NCBI RefSeq assembly: GCF_030936135.1
Contig: NC_082620.1
Coordinates: 3,534,001 to 3,598,000 of the forward strand
Direction of reading: 5' to 3'
Length of the DNA: 64,000 nt
Source: Gavia stellata
Taxonomy: Eukaryota; Chordata; Aves; Gaviiformes; Gaviidae
Shown piece by piece: positions 24,934-46,300 of the stretch. The position numbers were made by a program, and so were the translations under genes. The notes under the pieces are model-generated. The model made no database searches. It saw nothing but the letters and a program-made list of their open reading frames with translations, and was not told the origin of the DNA. The stretch's first letter is position 1; each line of letters starts with the position of its first letter.

Positions 24934-27590
24934 GTGAGCGGGGCGGGGGGGGGGGGCCCGATCACTGACCCCGCCGCCTGGGGAGCCCCCGCGGCGGGCC
25001 GAGCCGCGATGCCGGGCCAGGCCACCGCTGCGCCGCGGCCCTGTCTGCCCGCCGGCTACTTCGGGCCGAGCCGCGCAGCCAGCGGGTTCAGCTGAGGTGA
25101 AGGAGCGATCGCGCTGCAGCTGGATCCCGGCCTGGCCCCGAGCCCGGCTGCGGCGCAGGGACCCCCCGGCACCAGGGACGCTGCTGGCGCCCCTTCTCCC
25201 CCGGCAGCCCGCGGGGGTACGGGGCTCCCGGCCCTTTCCCCTCGGCCTTTCCGTGGCCGTGCCGCTGCCCCACTGGCCAGGCGGTAGATGCAGCCGCGGG
25301 CCCCTTGGCTGCCCCGTAGGGCTGTCAGCACGATGCCACGGCCCAGGACAGCAATGCCCTGGACAAGTCCCTTGCGGGACTGCACACCCCGTGTGAAGCG
25401 TAGATCTGTGCAGCCGAGTTAGCTTGGGTGGTAAAAATAAGCTTAGGGGGATGCAGACCTCCACGCTGTGTGTGGGTGTCAGCTCGGGCCTGGAAGCAGT
25501 AAAAATACCCTCCAGCAAAGCAAATAGGCACCAGCAACATCACAGAAACACAGCCGGCACATCCACGCTGATCAGCATCAATGTGCTGAGCCACACATCT
25601 TTGCTCTGAACTCTGCAGCATGATAGAGACAGAGGAGCAGGAGTGCTGACCCGACAGAGCTGATTGGTGTTTAAGATTGTCTTATTTCACAACTGTTTTT
25701 GTGGTTTAGAAATTCTTTTTTCTCTTTGCAATAACTGCAAGCTGCCAGCAGATCTGTGATGCATGTGATGGTAAGGAAACTGCTCCAAATGCTGCATGTA
25801 GACAACATTTAAGTGGGGCCTATCTCCTGTCTTTGTAGTTCTACATTGCTAGTAAGATAAGGACCTTTCCTCAAGAGTAAGTCTCATCCTATAAAGACAT
25901 TAATACATGAACCCTTCCCTTGTGAAGGGTGTTAAATCTCAAGTGGGAAAACAGAGGTCCTTTGATTTGCGTATGGTGATCTGGCATGCTTGCTAGGAGT
26001 GAGATAGTGGGAGTTGACTGCACATGATTTTGCGCTGCTAGCTTGATCACTAACATACGCTTTGGGATAATTCTCCCAGATTAGTGCCATGTGGATGTCA
26101 GGCAAAGTCCTTTGGGAGAGCTTGGTCAGGGCTGTTACTGTGGGCCCTGTTACTTTTGCTTTTGCTTCACTTGTCTATAGGTCTGTGCTGCAGATTTTTA
26201 TCATGGCCCGCTATGTTGGTACACAAGAGATTTAAGACTCCCAGTTCCTCTTGGCAGCAGAAGGCCTGCATTCCTTTCTCATACCTCCTGCCAGCTGGAG
26301 AGGTCCCCGGGTGGTAAAAGTTGACTTTCTCCCAAAGAGTTTTGCTTGATTGGCAACTCAGTGTAAACAGTAGAAGATGAGTTCAAAGTCTTTGTGGATA
26401 ACCGAAACCCACAGCGCTTACGGTAAGGACAGAGCGTCCACTAGCTCGCACAACTATTTCCTCCAAAACAGGCTCTGATGTTATATAATGCTCAAACAAC
26501 ATGCTGCTTCCCAGTGACAATTTTAAGTTTTGGCAGGGATGTAAGCAAATAACACAGATGCAAATTTTATGGTAGCTCTTCTCTAATTATCTGTAATCAC
26601 TACCTAATTTTAAAGGCATAGGGTGAAACACTTTTGGGAGCTAAGTGGAGTCGGGCATCCTAGACTCACTCGTATCACTAACTTGCAGTGCTGTTTTCCT
26701 TTCTTTGAAGCCAAGCAAGCACAGCTGATCATGCTGCAAGGCAGGGAAAAGGGAACAGTCTCTGCTGACCTTGTTTCCAAGCAGCCTCAATGGGTGAGGA
26801 AAGGGACACGAACAGCGTTTCTGGTAAAGGAAAGAGCTGAGTGTGTGCAGTGGTATTGGTGCAGGGGACAGTTATCTGCGGAGATGGTGTGTCTTGCGGA
26901 AGAAGGCTAATGATTAGAAATGCAACTGTCTAATGCCAGCAAAGACAAAACAAAGGATGGTATTTGTGGGGACGGCCTGATCAGAGGGGATTCTTCACTT
27001 TTTTTCTGACATCAAGTAGTTTGTGCATTCTTGTGTACCTGCCCCATTAGCGCTTGCTCTCCTACCTACACTCTAAAGCAGCACTGGCTTTTGGGAACAA
27101 ACAGAAGGGAAACTCTGAAGATGGATACAGTCTAAGAAGCAGCTGCTGTAGGGGAAAAAAAAGAATCTGCTGGCATGTCCAGCCCAAGGCCACAAGATCA
27201 AAGAGGCCCTCACTTGATGCATGTGGGTATCATGGCTTGCTAAGTTACAGTCAGGGCAAAAGTGATGCTGACCTGACTCTTCCGAGAGCCAAATTTGACC
27301 CAGCAGGCACAGACGAGCTGCATCAAAGTGGCATAAAGCCATCTACTGTATTATTTCTCTCAGCACTATCTAAACACATGCTTTTTATTGTGTTTTCACC
27401 AGATCCCCCCACTACAGCTTATAGCGAGGGCTGGCAAAAGGGACTGCTTGATGATTATTTATGTTGGGTCTTGGCACAGGCTTCTTTTTTATCTGCTGCC
27501 CACCCTAGCTATGACTGCTTCTTGCTGAGATCTGTGTCGTGTCTTGTACCCACTGTGTTCCTTCTGTTCCCCTCCTCCAGAGAGCTCACC

Positions 27591-35323
<7,733 letters not shown>

Positions 35324-36000
35324 AAATTCCTCTTCTAATCCCTTACTTCCTCTGTCCATCCACTGACTGCAGGCAGAGAAAAAGCAGCTCCTGTGCTGAT
35401 GGTGGACCACACACACTCCTAAAGCCAGTGACCAGGCTAGCTCTCTGATCTACCTACACTACATGCTCTTCTATCCCCAACACAAAGGCTCCCTGACCCC
35501 TTTTCACTGAACAATAGCCAGAACTACCTGAACCTCTGAGCTGAGGCTCTAGACTGAGCTTGAAGGCCAGCTCTGCAGGATGAAGAGGTGCTAATCATGG
35601 CTATGTTGATTACACTAACAGGACAATTCTTGTGCATCAATGCGATAAAGCTCAGTGGGATTCTGGTAACTTCCTCATGCCAGAAATGCTGCCTTGGGGG
35701 CAAAACCACTCCTGTCAGCAGTGCCTATGCAAGAAGACTATTTCTTTCAGCAGTTACCAACCCTGAAAAGAAGCTCAAGTTGCTTTTACATTGCACTCCT
35801 AAGATACATTTCTGCATAACTGATCATATCAGGCTCTTTTGCACTCACTCCAGAAGAAGGTTCAAGTTTTCTCCCTAACTTTTCTCTTTTTATTATATTC
35901 CCTGTTTTCTTTTTAATAGGAATGTGTGAATTTCACTTCTGGATGAGAATGAATAGGAATCACACTATTTCTTAAATAAAATACAGTAAAATACACGAAT
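35324..36000 (+). other. MTHFR: MTHFR 3' UTR
   Basis: This is non-coding sequence after the TGA at 35321-35323, ending just past the AATAAA at 35975-35980. It becomes T-rich and A-rich toward its end. On the opposite strand an AATAAA also occurs near 35889 (TTTATT on plus), which could serve rare C1orf167 read-through transcripts. Confidence 0.75.
35975..35980 (+). terminator. MTHFR: MTHFR poly(A) signal AATAAA
   Basis: A canonical hexamer in CTTAAATAAAATACAG sits about 650 nt after the MTHFR stop codon. A second plus-strand AATAAA occurs at 36839-36844 but lies in intergenic DNA and would need an unusually long UTR. Confidence 0.75.
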
Positions 36001-37029
36001 ACAAATGTCTCTAGTGCTAGGCCATACTCTTGTAAGTAGCAAAGACTCGTGTTGTTTGCAAACTAATCAGCTTGGCCCAAGGGAAAGTTTTAAAAAAACC
36101 AATTGTTTATGGGGCAGTTCTGCCTTCACTTTCAACACATGCCCTAAGTAAAGTATGGGCAAAGCTCCATGGTAGAACAAAGAAAGCTTAAATCCTAAAA
36201 TTTACCAAAAGCAACCAGCTACAACCTTTGCCTCTGTTCTGCAAAGTCACAGGAGTTGGGGTGGTCCTTTTCCAATGCCTGTAGGGAAAGATAGCCTATT
36301 TTTCCCGACCTAATGACTCTTTAACAGCCTTAGGCCCCACAGCATTGAAATAAGGGGTGGGGGGAGCTATGGAGGCTGCTTTGTGTACTTAACAATTCTG
36401 CAAAGCTACCACAGGCTAGGAAAACAAGACCTCGGGGCAGTTCCCAGTGGGATTTAGAGATCCCTGCCATACTGTGAGCATCTCTTTCAAACAAGCAAGG
36501 AAGAAAAGCCTTTTCCAGATTCTTCAGACCTTCTCATTACAGCTGTCTGAGACTGGGCTCATATATCCAGGGTAATTACAGGGCATCAATCACAGAAGTA
36601 AGTAATGGGAAGGTTGAGGGTCAGACACGCCTGTCTTGCCTCAGCAAAGCTTTTGGTGCTCAGCTGTTCTCAGCAGGTTTCTTCAGCCCTAGCCCATTCA
36701 GCACAGAAAGGGACCAGCAGGAAGCAGTCAAGAGGTTGGCCACCCACTGAAAGGCTTAATGAAGAGCTGATGGACCTAGACAGGGGAAGGAGGTGGGAGC
36801 CATGTGGGAATACCCCCCAGGGGAAGAGCCAAATCTAAAATAAAGACCTGTGTTCACACCTACCAAAGACAGTCCAGACTTTGGAATCAACAGGAGGTAG
36901 CGTTTGCACAGGCAGACTCCTGCGCATCTCTTTAAGACTGATGTATTTGCTTACTCCCCTGCACGACACTGAACTCCTGTCCAGGAAAAAACACTGAGTA
37001 AAGGGAGCCTATAAGGTGTTTTTTTGACC
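36001..37029. other. Intergenic spacer between convergent MTHFR and C1orf167
   Basis: About 1 kb lies between the MTHFR poly(A) signal and the likely C1orf167 poly(A) signal. I see no exon, RNA gene or repeat in it apart from a stray plus-strand AATAAA at 36839-36844. Confidence 0.6.
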
Positions 37030-37035
37030 TTTAAT
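37030..37035 (-). terminator. Candidate C1orf167 poly(A) signal ATTAAA
   Basis: TTTAAT on the plus strand reads ATTAAA, the commonest variant poly(A) signal, on the minus strand. It lies about 310 nt after the C1orf167 stop codon at 37344-37346. It is the nearest good hexamer on that strand. Confidence 0.45.
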
Positions 37036-37343
37036 CAGAACTCCAGCAAAATCAGGGACCAGAGGAGAAGGGAACACAACCTCAGAAGAAAAGGGAATAA
37101 CTTCTCAAATTTGTGCCTCTAGGGAGGTAGGATATCAGTCCTTTAAAGAGGACCTTTCACTAGGTACCATCTCTTCCTGGTTGTCCTTTGGCTATGGTGC
37201 TTCTGGCCTGCAGCACTGTTTCTACCAAGTGAGCAGAGCGTTCACTTTCTTGATTGCGGCAGGACCAGCTCTTTGTTGTGACAGCCAGCTGTATCCTCCA
37301 CGTGTCCTGAAATGAGCAGCAGCTGCAGGCAGGCCCCCACCAT

Positions 37344-40300
37344 TCAGCAGTGTCCTTTGTCCTTGAGCTGGAATGCTGTTAGCTGGCGCCACCTTCCAAA
37401 GGCCTTAAATAGTAAAGAGGACAAATCAAATGCTCAGGTTATCCCAGAGGGATTGCAGCCACCCTCACAGTACCAGTAAACAAAGCTTTTCCTCTAGCAA
37501 TGGCTATGCCAACTGCCTCACCATTCACTCAGAACCCTTCCCCATAAGTGAAGTGCAGAGTACAAATCAATGTGAGAAAAGGAAGACCAATGCCTTCTCC
37601 GCCCTCTAAATTCAGTACTTGCTCTCAGATTGTTAAAGGAGGATCTAATGCTGCGTGGATCTTTGGGAGGCAGGCAGAGGAGTGAACCAGCTATTTGAGC
37701 TCTAAGGCTTTGCCTGCTCACTCAAACTTATAGCGATTTGCCTGCCCCGGGTGCAAGTCAGCACAGTCCTCCCGCACCAATGTGGAGCCTGTTTCTTCCC
37801 TGAGTGGGCTCTTGAGAGGCGGGGGATTAGTGGATTAACATCTCTGGTAACAGTGGGGAAGGGGGCACACAGGGAAATTAACTGCTGACACAGAGCTTTG
37901 AAAAACACCCAGAGGTGAACCCATATAAAGCTGGAAGCTATTTCCCTTTGTTATGGGCAAGTCCCATTCCCTTCTCCCTAAGCAAGTGCTTTGTGCAAGG
38001 AGAGAGATACAGGGAACACCAGTTGTCCCTTTGGGGTGCTTTTTGGTCCACTGAATTAAAGCAGTGATAAACTCTTACCTGAGATAGTAGGCTCCTGGCT
38101 TCCTCCTCCAAAAAATTCTGCACAACACGGCTTTGCAAATGTCGTCGTCTCCACACCCTCCAGGCCTTTTCTATAAGCCGCTGCTGGTCCTGCCAGGAAA
38201 AGAGGCAGTGCACAGATTAGTTGGGCTCTGGCAGGCAAACTACCTCACTTCCCTCTTGTCCCACCTTGCTTCCAGTTGGTTTCCCAGGTCACTCTTGAAT
38301 GACTTTGCATTGGTAACGAACAAAGCTGACCACTAACAAAACTCTTGCTGATCTACTGCCTCCTGCAAATATTGTGGCTAATTAAGTCACAGTACCCTGG
38401 GGGACAGGACAGTGCCCCTCAGTGCTCTGGCACAGCTCCTCAGTGACTATGGATGCACTCACTATACGTGCGTCATCTTATCCCATGGGAAGGCCAGAGC
38501 ACATCTCAGACACCTCATGCTCATGCTCAGGAAGCCAGACAGAACATGGGTTTGTCCATAGATGGCTAGGGCCTGAGCAGAAGGGGAGGCCAAATGACAG
38601 GCTGTGGACACCAGAGGGATGCATCAGGAACACATATGAGGACACAGATTGTAGTACTTGCTGTGAACTTTTTGCACAGGCTACAGACAATCTAAATAAA
38701 TCACCCTGCCTCAGCTTCCCATCTGTAAGATGGGGCAAAGCACAACTAAATAATGTGGATATGCTAGTTTGCCATGCTGGCATTGCAAAGAGAAAGATGG
38801 AAAAAGTAGCCACAGCAGCAAACTAGGATTTCTGACACACTCTGGAACTTGTTAAATCCCCAGGACTCATCTCCCAGGATGTATGTGAGGCTGCAAGCAG
38901 AGCAGGCTTGCCCAGTAACACCCATCACTGCCACCCTGATGGCAGCACCAGACACTCACCAACACCTGAGCCACCATTACCACCCTGCTGGCTTCTTTCC
39001 ACTGATGCCATCCCCTTGCCAGGCAGCGCAGTCTCCTGTCATGCTGGCACCGGCGAAGTATCACCATGTGATGCCACCACCTCAGATACTTCCTTCTATA
39101 GGCAAGACAGGAAAATAAGCTTTACCAGCCTAACAGCCCTACAAGGGAGTCCTTCCCTGATGGCAGCAGCAAGAGGAAGCCCAAAGCCCTCCGCCCCACC
39201 TACCCAAGCCACTTCTCATCCCGCTCCTTCAAGTCCACCTCTGCTTTGTTCTCCTGGATCCTTGTGTGTGCGGGAGAGGGTCCTACCACACCAGGTCTCT
39301 CTACCAGGTGAGGGAGCAGCAGCCTTTCAGGCCTGTTTTGGTTTCTGTAGATCACCAGCCAGCGGCGAATGGCACTGGGAAAAAGCCCAAGAGGGGCAGG
39401 TGGTGCTGAACCCTTTTCTCTGCCTCTTCCACTTTCTAGGAAAGAAAAGAGGAATCACACAGGAGCTAACCTTGGAGCTAGAGAGGGAGAGATCAGAGCT
39501 TCCATGGGCCCTTAGTCCTTTGGCTCCTGAACACAGAAGCAACCCACAGTCAGAGTTGAACTGCCATGAGCACCTACTCCACAGGGAAATCCCAGTTATC
39601 TGGCTAGCAAACACTACTCCCCTTCCCTCCTCACTCACACTCCCCACATGGCCCCATGAAAGGAAGAGAGGAGGGGGCATCTTCTTACTCATGGACCAAG
39701 ACAGAGACATCTTCCTGCTCTTCCTAGCACCTATCAGGGTACTGCACTGCCGTGAGCACTGGGAAAAGGCAGCTGCTTTTGTCCAGTAGTTGCAGGCCTG
39801 CAAACAGAAAGAACACAGCTGCAGCCACAACACGCACAGACAGCACACACACAAATTAGCCTTAGAGATACATTTATGTTCATATCCCTGCAGGTAGTTT
39901 AATGTGCTAGACCCCAGGCTGGAAACCGCACAGATGAGATCCCAGCAGGACTGACTCAGCCCTTCCAAATCAATCGACCTCTTTGTGGTCTGCTAGCTGC
40001 GAGTCTTTTGAAAAAAGCTGCAACCCTGACAGCTTGCTCTGCTCTGCAGGGACAGTGATTATCCCATCTCATCTTTGAGCAGAGAGAAAGGAGTGCTCTC
40101 GTCTCTCTGGTCAGAATGTCCCCATTCCTTATTGCTCTGCTCCATATGGTTGCTGCAATCAATGCCAGATTATGGTGATGAAGTTGCATGCACAGTCTGC
40201 AAAGAATTTCAAGGCAGGGACTAAGCAATCACCACAAGTCAAACCAGGTTTTTATACAAGCTTTGTCACTGTATCTCAGTGCCTAGTGACCCAACGGAGG

Positions 40301-43300
40301 TCTTCACGAGAGAACAGACAGTTAAGAATGACTGACTCATAGGGACCTTCATCTTTTCTTACCTGTTTTACAGTAGCAACAGATCCTAGGCGCAGGGCTT
40401 GCTGTCCTCTTGAGGCCAATCGCCAGCGGTGACAGGCTTTACCCTGAGAGGGTCCCTGCCACTTGCGGTTTCTCTCTCTCAGCACCCGCTGTTCAGCTGT
40501 CAAGAATTTCACCCTCCACTCAGTAAAGCTCACAACTAGGAGATGGTGCTCTCTGACCCTTTTAAAACAAGAGAGGGCTTCATGCTGCCTCAGTCTACAA
40601 GCAGTGACCTGGGCCCAGGTGACTAGGCACCTGAAAAACAATACAAGCACAGAAAAGCGGCAGATGCCTGAAGTCACATTTCCATGTCAGCACTGAACAG
40701 GCTATAGACCAAATTCCACCTTCTCACCCCACCCTGCAGTGTCACACGTAAGTGGTCAAAGCAAGCAAAAGAGCATTCAACAAGAAAAAAAGCTGTTCCT
40801 ATTATTCCTTCCGCAACTGACATTTATGTATCTTTCTCTGTGTTACTTATTTTTCCAGTGCCTCATCCTTGGGAGGTGTGAATTCAGACTCCTCACTAAA
40901 GTTTCTTTCTGCTAAAAACTTCCCCTTGTTTTACTTCAGATTCCCAGCACTGTTACCTCTCAACTCCTCAAAGCCCAGAAGTATATCTGCTTCCTTCTGA
41001 CCATTTTAGCATTTCCTCCTCTTCAAAGGCCTCTGCAAACTGAATGCAATGCTATACTACATTTTTCCTTTGCCTACAAAGCAAATGCTTTTCCTAGGCT
41101 ACCCTGCCACTACACATAGTGGATCTCTCTCTCTCAAAAAAAAAAAGGAATTAGTCAGTCTTCAATCTCTCTCTGTGCCAGCAGCTGACCTTTAGGATGA
41201 TGCCTGAGGAAGGCTCTTTCTTTATGGGATTAGAATAAAACTGCTAAAATCTCCTTCAGCACAGAACCCAGCAGACTCTGCTTGCTGCAGAATGAGGCTG
41301 GATTTAAGACAGCAGCTTCTGTCAAGATTAGATTTTAATTTTTTCTTGGCTGTCACAAACTAAGGGCCTGCATACATGGGATGTACAACTAGAATAATAC
41401 AGCATCTTTATGGAGACAATTTTATTCCAAAAAAAAAAAATCAATGTCTACAGGAGTTACTATTAACAGCACTGTAAATCTGCACCCACATTAATCTCTC
41501 TGTATCTTGCAGGCTGATGCAGAGGATACTAGTCTTCCCCTGCAACCCCAGAAGCCAATCTGCTTTTAACTCCTGGCTTATCCTTTTGGTTCCTTGTTCC
41601 ACTTGGACTTTCATTATGCAAATCACCCCACTGCACCACAGGGCAGAGGTGTAAATATCCTCTGCCTGGCAGGCTACTCTGAAGATCAAGAGAATCTATT
41701 GCAGGTTATCCTAGCAGGAAAAATGTCCCGCTCAGAAGAGACAGGGCTCAGCCTGTACCATATCCAGGTGAGAAATTAGAAGCGCTCTCTCATCAAAGGA
41801 GAACTCAGAAGGAAGATTAATGGTGGAGACACACTCTACAGGAAGGAGCAACATTAAGGACTTCTCTGAAACACACTTCCCACTAGGGTGCCACCACACA
41901 GACTGATTTGCAGAAGAAAATGCAACTGGGTGGGCTAAGTGCAGAGTCTAAGCATCACAGCCACTAAGGCTTTATTGGGTTTTTAGTTGCTCCTCTGCAG
42001 ATCTTGATATTCTCTCAGCCTGAACCTGCAATTCAAAAGGAAAACTGCTAGGGCCAAACCTGCACTTCTCATGCCTTAAATGAATCCTTGGCATAAATCA
42101 TCTTACTCAATCTTATCCTCCCGAGTTACCTCAAAGAGAACCACCTGAACAATTCCTGGTTCACTGCAGCTGGACAGTTCACTGCATTTCAGGCAGACAG
42201 TAGCCTCACAAAACATAAACCACAAACAAAACAGATTTCAGTGAGAAAGGTACTGAACAACAGCTAAGAGAGAAAAGAAGTTGTTAATGATTGGCAGCAG
42301 ACACCTTGCTCTTCAGATTAAATTCTTGTGTTTTCAGGATCTGCACCATAACATAAGACTCCAAAACATACTACAGCTTCACATATATTGTAACTAAGAC
42401 AGAAATTAATTGAATATCATGGTTCTCCCTTCATAGGCTTTACTGAACATTGCTTTTCTGCAAGAATATATTGAACTCAATTTTTCACATTAGTTTAAAT
42501 GAAAATCAACACGCTGCGTCCAGAATCTAAAAGATACAGAGATCTGATGTTTACAAACCTGAAAGACCTCTGCCCAGTATTTCTTTTGGCAAATACTGAA
42601 TAATTCCAGTGGAAATGGGGCTTTCACTTTTTTAAACTATAGAAAATTGTTTGCATCTCCCTTGCTTAGTTTACAAATACCACACTGCATAACTGAGAGT
42701 GAACAGAAGTTCTAGAAAGAAAAGAGGTTTTGAATGAGAAGAACAAGAGTTCTGTTAGCTGTACTTTCAAACCCCAGCTCTGGTCTGAATACACTGGATT
42801 CTCTGCTACATAAATTGCTCTTCACTCAAAGCTTCCCTCGGAAATGCTTTGAGGGCAGAAAACAAACCTGTGCAGGAGAAGACGTTCCCAGAATAAAGCA
42901 GCATATTTCTGCTTCCTTGCTTGGCAATACCATGTCTGCAGGACCAGCCTCTTCTTCTCCTGGCAGCTATGCTGAGCCCATTGCTGCTGCAGCTCTCTCA
43001 CAGCACGCTTCCCTGTGAGAGAACACAAGAGCTTGCTAAGCTGAGCCCAACAATTTTTTTTTCCATCGCAGAGTCCAGACAAGAGCAGAGAATACCTCTG
43101 CTGCAAATACCAAATGGGACCAGACTTTCTAAGATTTCCTGTCCTCTCTCTTCAGCAGCTGAAGAGAGTTGTAGTTTTTTTGTCTGCAAGGCAGTCAGAC
43201 CTTTTTTTTTTCCCCCCGTCCTTCAACAAGCAAGGGATCACAGATCACTTTCATTCTCATCTGCAAGGCAGTTTTCCATCAAAAATTGGGAGTGTTCCTT

Positions 43301-46300
43301 TCCTGGCACAGTGTAAGTACTTAGCATTTAAAGCACCTGGAATCCCTTGAGGGACAGAATCAGGACTGTTAAGCAGCCCCAAAAGATACACCCTGCTCCC
43401 ACCAAAGCAAAGCCTGACTGTTGGGTCTGAGGAGACATGTTCAAGCTCGGAATGCTGCATCTGAACTCCATTTAACTCCCCAGCTGCTCAAATGCACTGC
43501 TTGAACACTCCTTTGGTAGTGCAGGTAAAGTGAGATCAACCCCTTTTCCAATCAGCTGCCAAAGGAGCATCTTCCCTAGCATAAAGCACCACAAAACAGC
43601 AGGGCTTGTAACCCCAAGGCAGCAGTGACACAGGCACTTACTGACCCCTGGACTAGGCCATTCCAGAGGAGCAGTGCACAGAGTTACAACCAGAAGCGGG
43701 ACTTTCTCCACCCCAACCATTCCCACATCATCCCTCTCCTACAGACAAGTGCTGCTGTAGGATGGGGTAACTCACTTTGCCAGCAGGAATGCCAATGCCA
43801 CAGAGCATCAGCAGTCATCTGGTGAATGTGACACCTGAATCTCTGGTCAGCTTCCACTTTCTGGGCCAGTCTCTTCTTCCACAGGCTGAAAGCCATCTGG
43901 CAGCAATGAACTCGATGTTTTAGGGCTGCTGCTGCTTTTCGGTTCTTATTTTCCACTACCCAGTGGTGCCAGCTGAGAAAGGCTCTGAGAAAGACAAAGG
44001 TCGTTGGACCAACTGTAGGAACAACTCACACCAATTCACACCCTCGTAACTGAAACTTTTAACAATAAACATACACGTGAGGGAGTTTAGAAAACATATC
44101 TGATCTGTTAACATCCTTTCCCTATTAAAAGTCAGGGGAAACAATGGACAGAGCAAGTTGTTGGGAGTAAGGAGTTCTGTCCTGGCTCTGCCAAGCCTGT
44201 TGTTCTCTTCAACTTCTGAATGAGTAGAGAGCAAGGCCAGTTCAGTGGATAGGAAGTTACCAGGGCTTGCTCTGATTTGTGAGGCATCCCATCAAACCAG
44301 ACATTATTGTGTTCAGATATAATAATTTTGAAGCAGGAAAAAAATAATGGGCTGTAAAACTCCCACTGAAGACTAAAAAAGATAGCTAGAGGAAGATTTT
44401 TGTTTTAAAAGCAAGTGTAGAGCTCTCAAAACAGACAGCTTTAGCAAACTTCTGCAAAGCACAATACCTACCGAGACAGCTGAACGAGCCTGCAGTACTG
44501 CTGGGCCTTTACAAGTTGCTGAGTCCGAGCTGACCAGGCAATGAAGTACCTCTGCAGGCAGCATTTCTCTGCTTGGTGCCAGCAACTCTTCACCTCCTTG
44601 TCAGAACTGCAGTCCTGTAATGCAGGAAAGCAAAAAAAGGGCCTTGAACTGCTGCTGTAACACAGTCACTCCACGCAACTCAGCCCTTTCTCCTTGCCAC
44701 TGCGACTTTTGTGATTGCCTAACAACCTGTTACTAACCCACACACACACACCACATGAACACCCAGACACGAGGGTCTAACACATCCCTTTTAAATCCTT
44801 GACACACAGCCAATTGCCAACTCAGCTGGTAAATGGTAGGGAAGAGTTACCCTGAGAAATGCCTCAATCTCCCAAACCTTCTGTCTGAGAGAGAAGAGAG
44901 AAGAACAAAGAGAGAACAGCAGTGAGACCTTCCATATGCTGATATTGAAACCCAAAGGCTCTTCGCTAAATTGGGCTACGCAGAGAACACTTGCACATTT
45001 ACATGCATTGCACCACTTTTTAGCCTCACCTCTTCCCATGTAGAGTAACTGGTGAGAGGCTGGGCATTATTGTCTGGACTCTGCAGTGCCAAAGACTGGA
45101 ACTGACCTCCCACAAACCAATTTCTTCTGCAAGACAAAAGTGTCGGGAGAAAAGGGAAAGAAAGAAGATGATAAAGTATCCGGAAGGATGCTGTGAGATG
45201 ACATGAGGGACTACCCAGAAGGAAGGAATTCAGCCAGACCAAACAAGGGGCCACACTGCTACTGGCATCCCAAGAAACCAGTATCCAACTCACCCAGATC
45301 CAGTACTCCGTCGAGGAAAGGAGGCCTGCAAGTACAGATCCCCACCCAGCTCAGAAGGCAGCTCTGCGCATTGGTGTAGTTGCAGGAAAGAACTGTAATA
45401 CGGCATGTGTGTGACATCCTCAGCAGTCAGAACAGAGGAGAAGCTCTGCTGGCTGCTGTCACTAAAACTGTATTCCTGCAGGTATGGAGGGAAGAACATG
45501 CTGTGAGGTAAGCGTCCTCGCAATGGAATCATTCAGCTAACAGTTCTGACCATGCCATTTACTCCTCTTTTTGGCAAGGATTCAGGGAAATTCAAGATGC
45601 ATCCAAAGGAACTGCAGGCTAGGAAGGACAGCTCTGGAGTGCACGCACATACATGATGGGAAAGGTATTTCTATACTAGTCTGGGAATGGTTAAACCCAA
45701 AACAACCAGTAATCAAACACAGCAAACCATCACTGAGACAGTGCATATGCCCATTTTCCCTTTTCTCAGTGATGAAGTTCTTTGTACCTCATCCCCTCCA
45801 CCTTGCAGCCACAAACAGGAGCAAGTGCACAACAGAACTTCACTAGCTAAGCACCTCCCCATATGATGAACAAGGAAGGGCACAGAGAGAAGTGACTTCA
45901 TGATTTCCAATCATATTTAAACTCCAGGACCCTACAGACTCAGTGCTCTTCAGGCCTAAATACTAAGCACAGTTTGCTGATGACAGTATCTTGCACGTTG
46001 AACAAGAAATTTTGCCCTGAAAAATCCCAGCAATTTAATACCTCAGAGCAGTCTGGATGTATCAAGACCTCCTCACCTTTTCCAATGAGCTTTGAGAGCC
46101 CAGAGTAGCTGGAGCACTGCTGTCAAAGCCGGAAGATGTTGAGAGGTCCTCAGGAAACATCATAGCAAGAGGTTCTTCATAGACAGTCCTGTGCAAGTGC
46201 TTAGGACTTTGTTCAATTGCCTTCAGCATGAGACACTTTTGGTGCCATAATTTCAGAGCTTTTCTGAGTCTACACTGCTCCAAAGCCTGAGAGAAAGAAC

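Noticed and set aside
36839-36844. Plus-strand AATAAA in the intergenic spacer as the main MTHFR poly(A) site
   Set aside because: A better placed signal exists at 35975-35980; this one would need a 1.5-kb UTR.
38908-39789. A 293-codon open frame on the plus strand
   Set aside because: It lies opposite several C1orf167 exons with good splice sites and has no recognisable domain. It is best explained as an antisense shadow.
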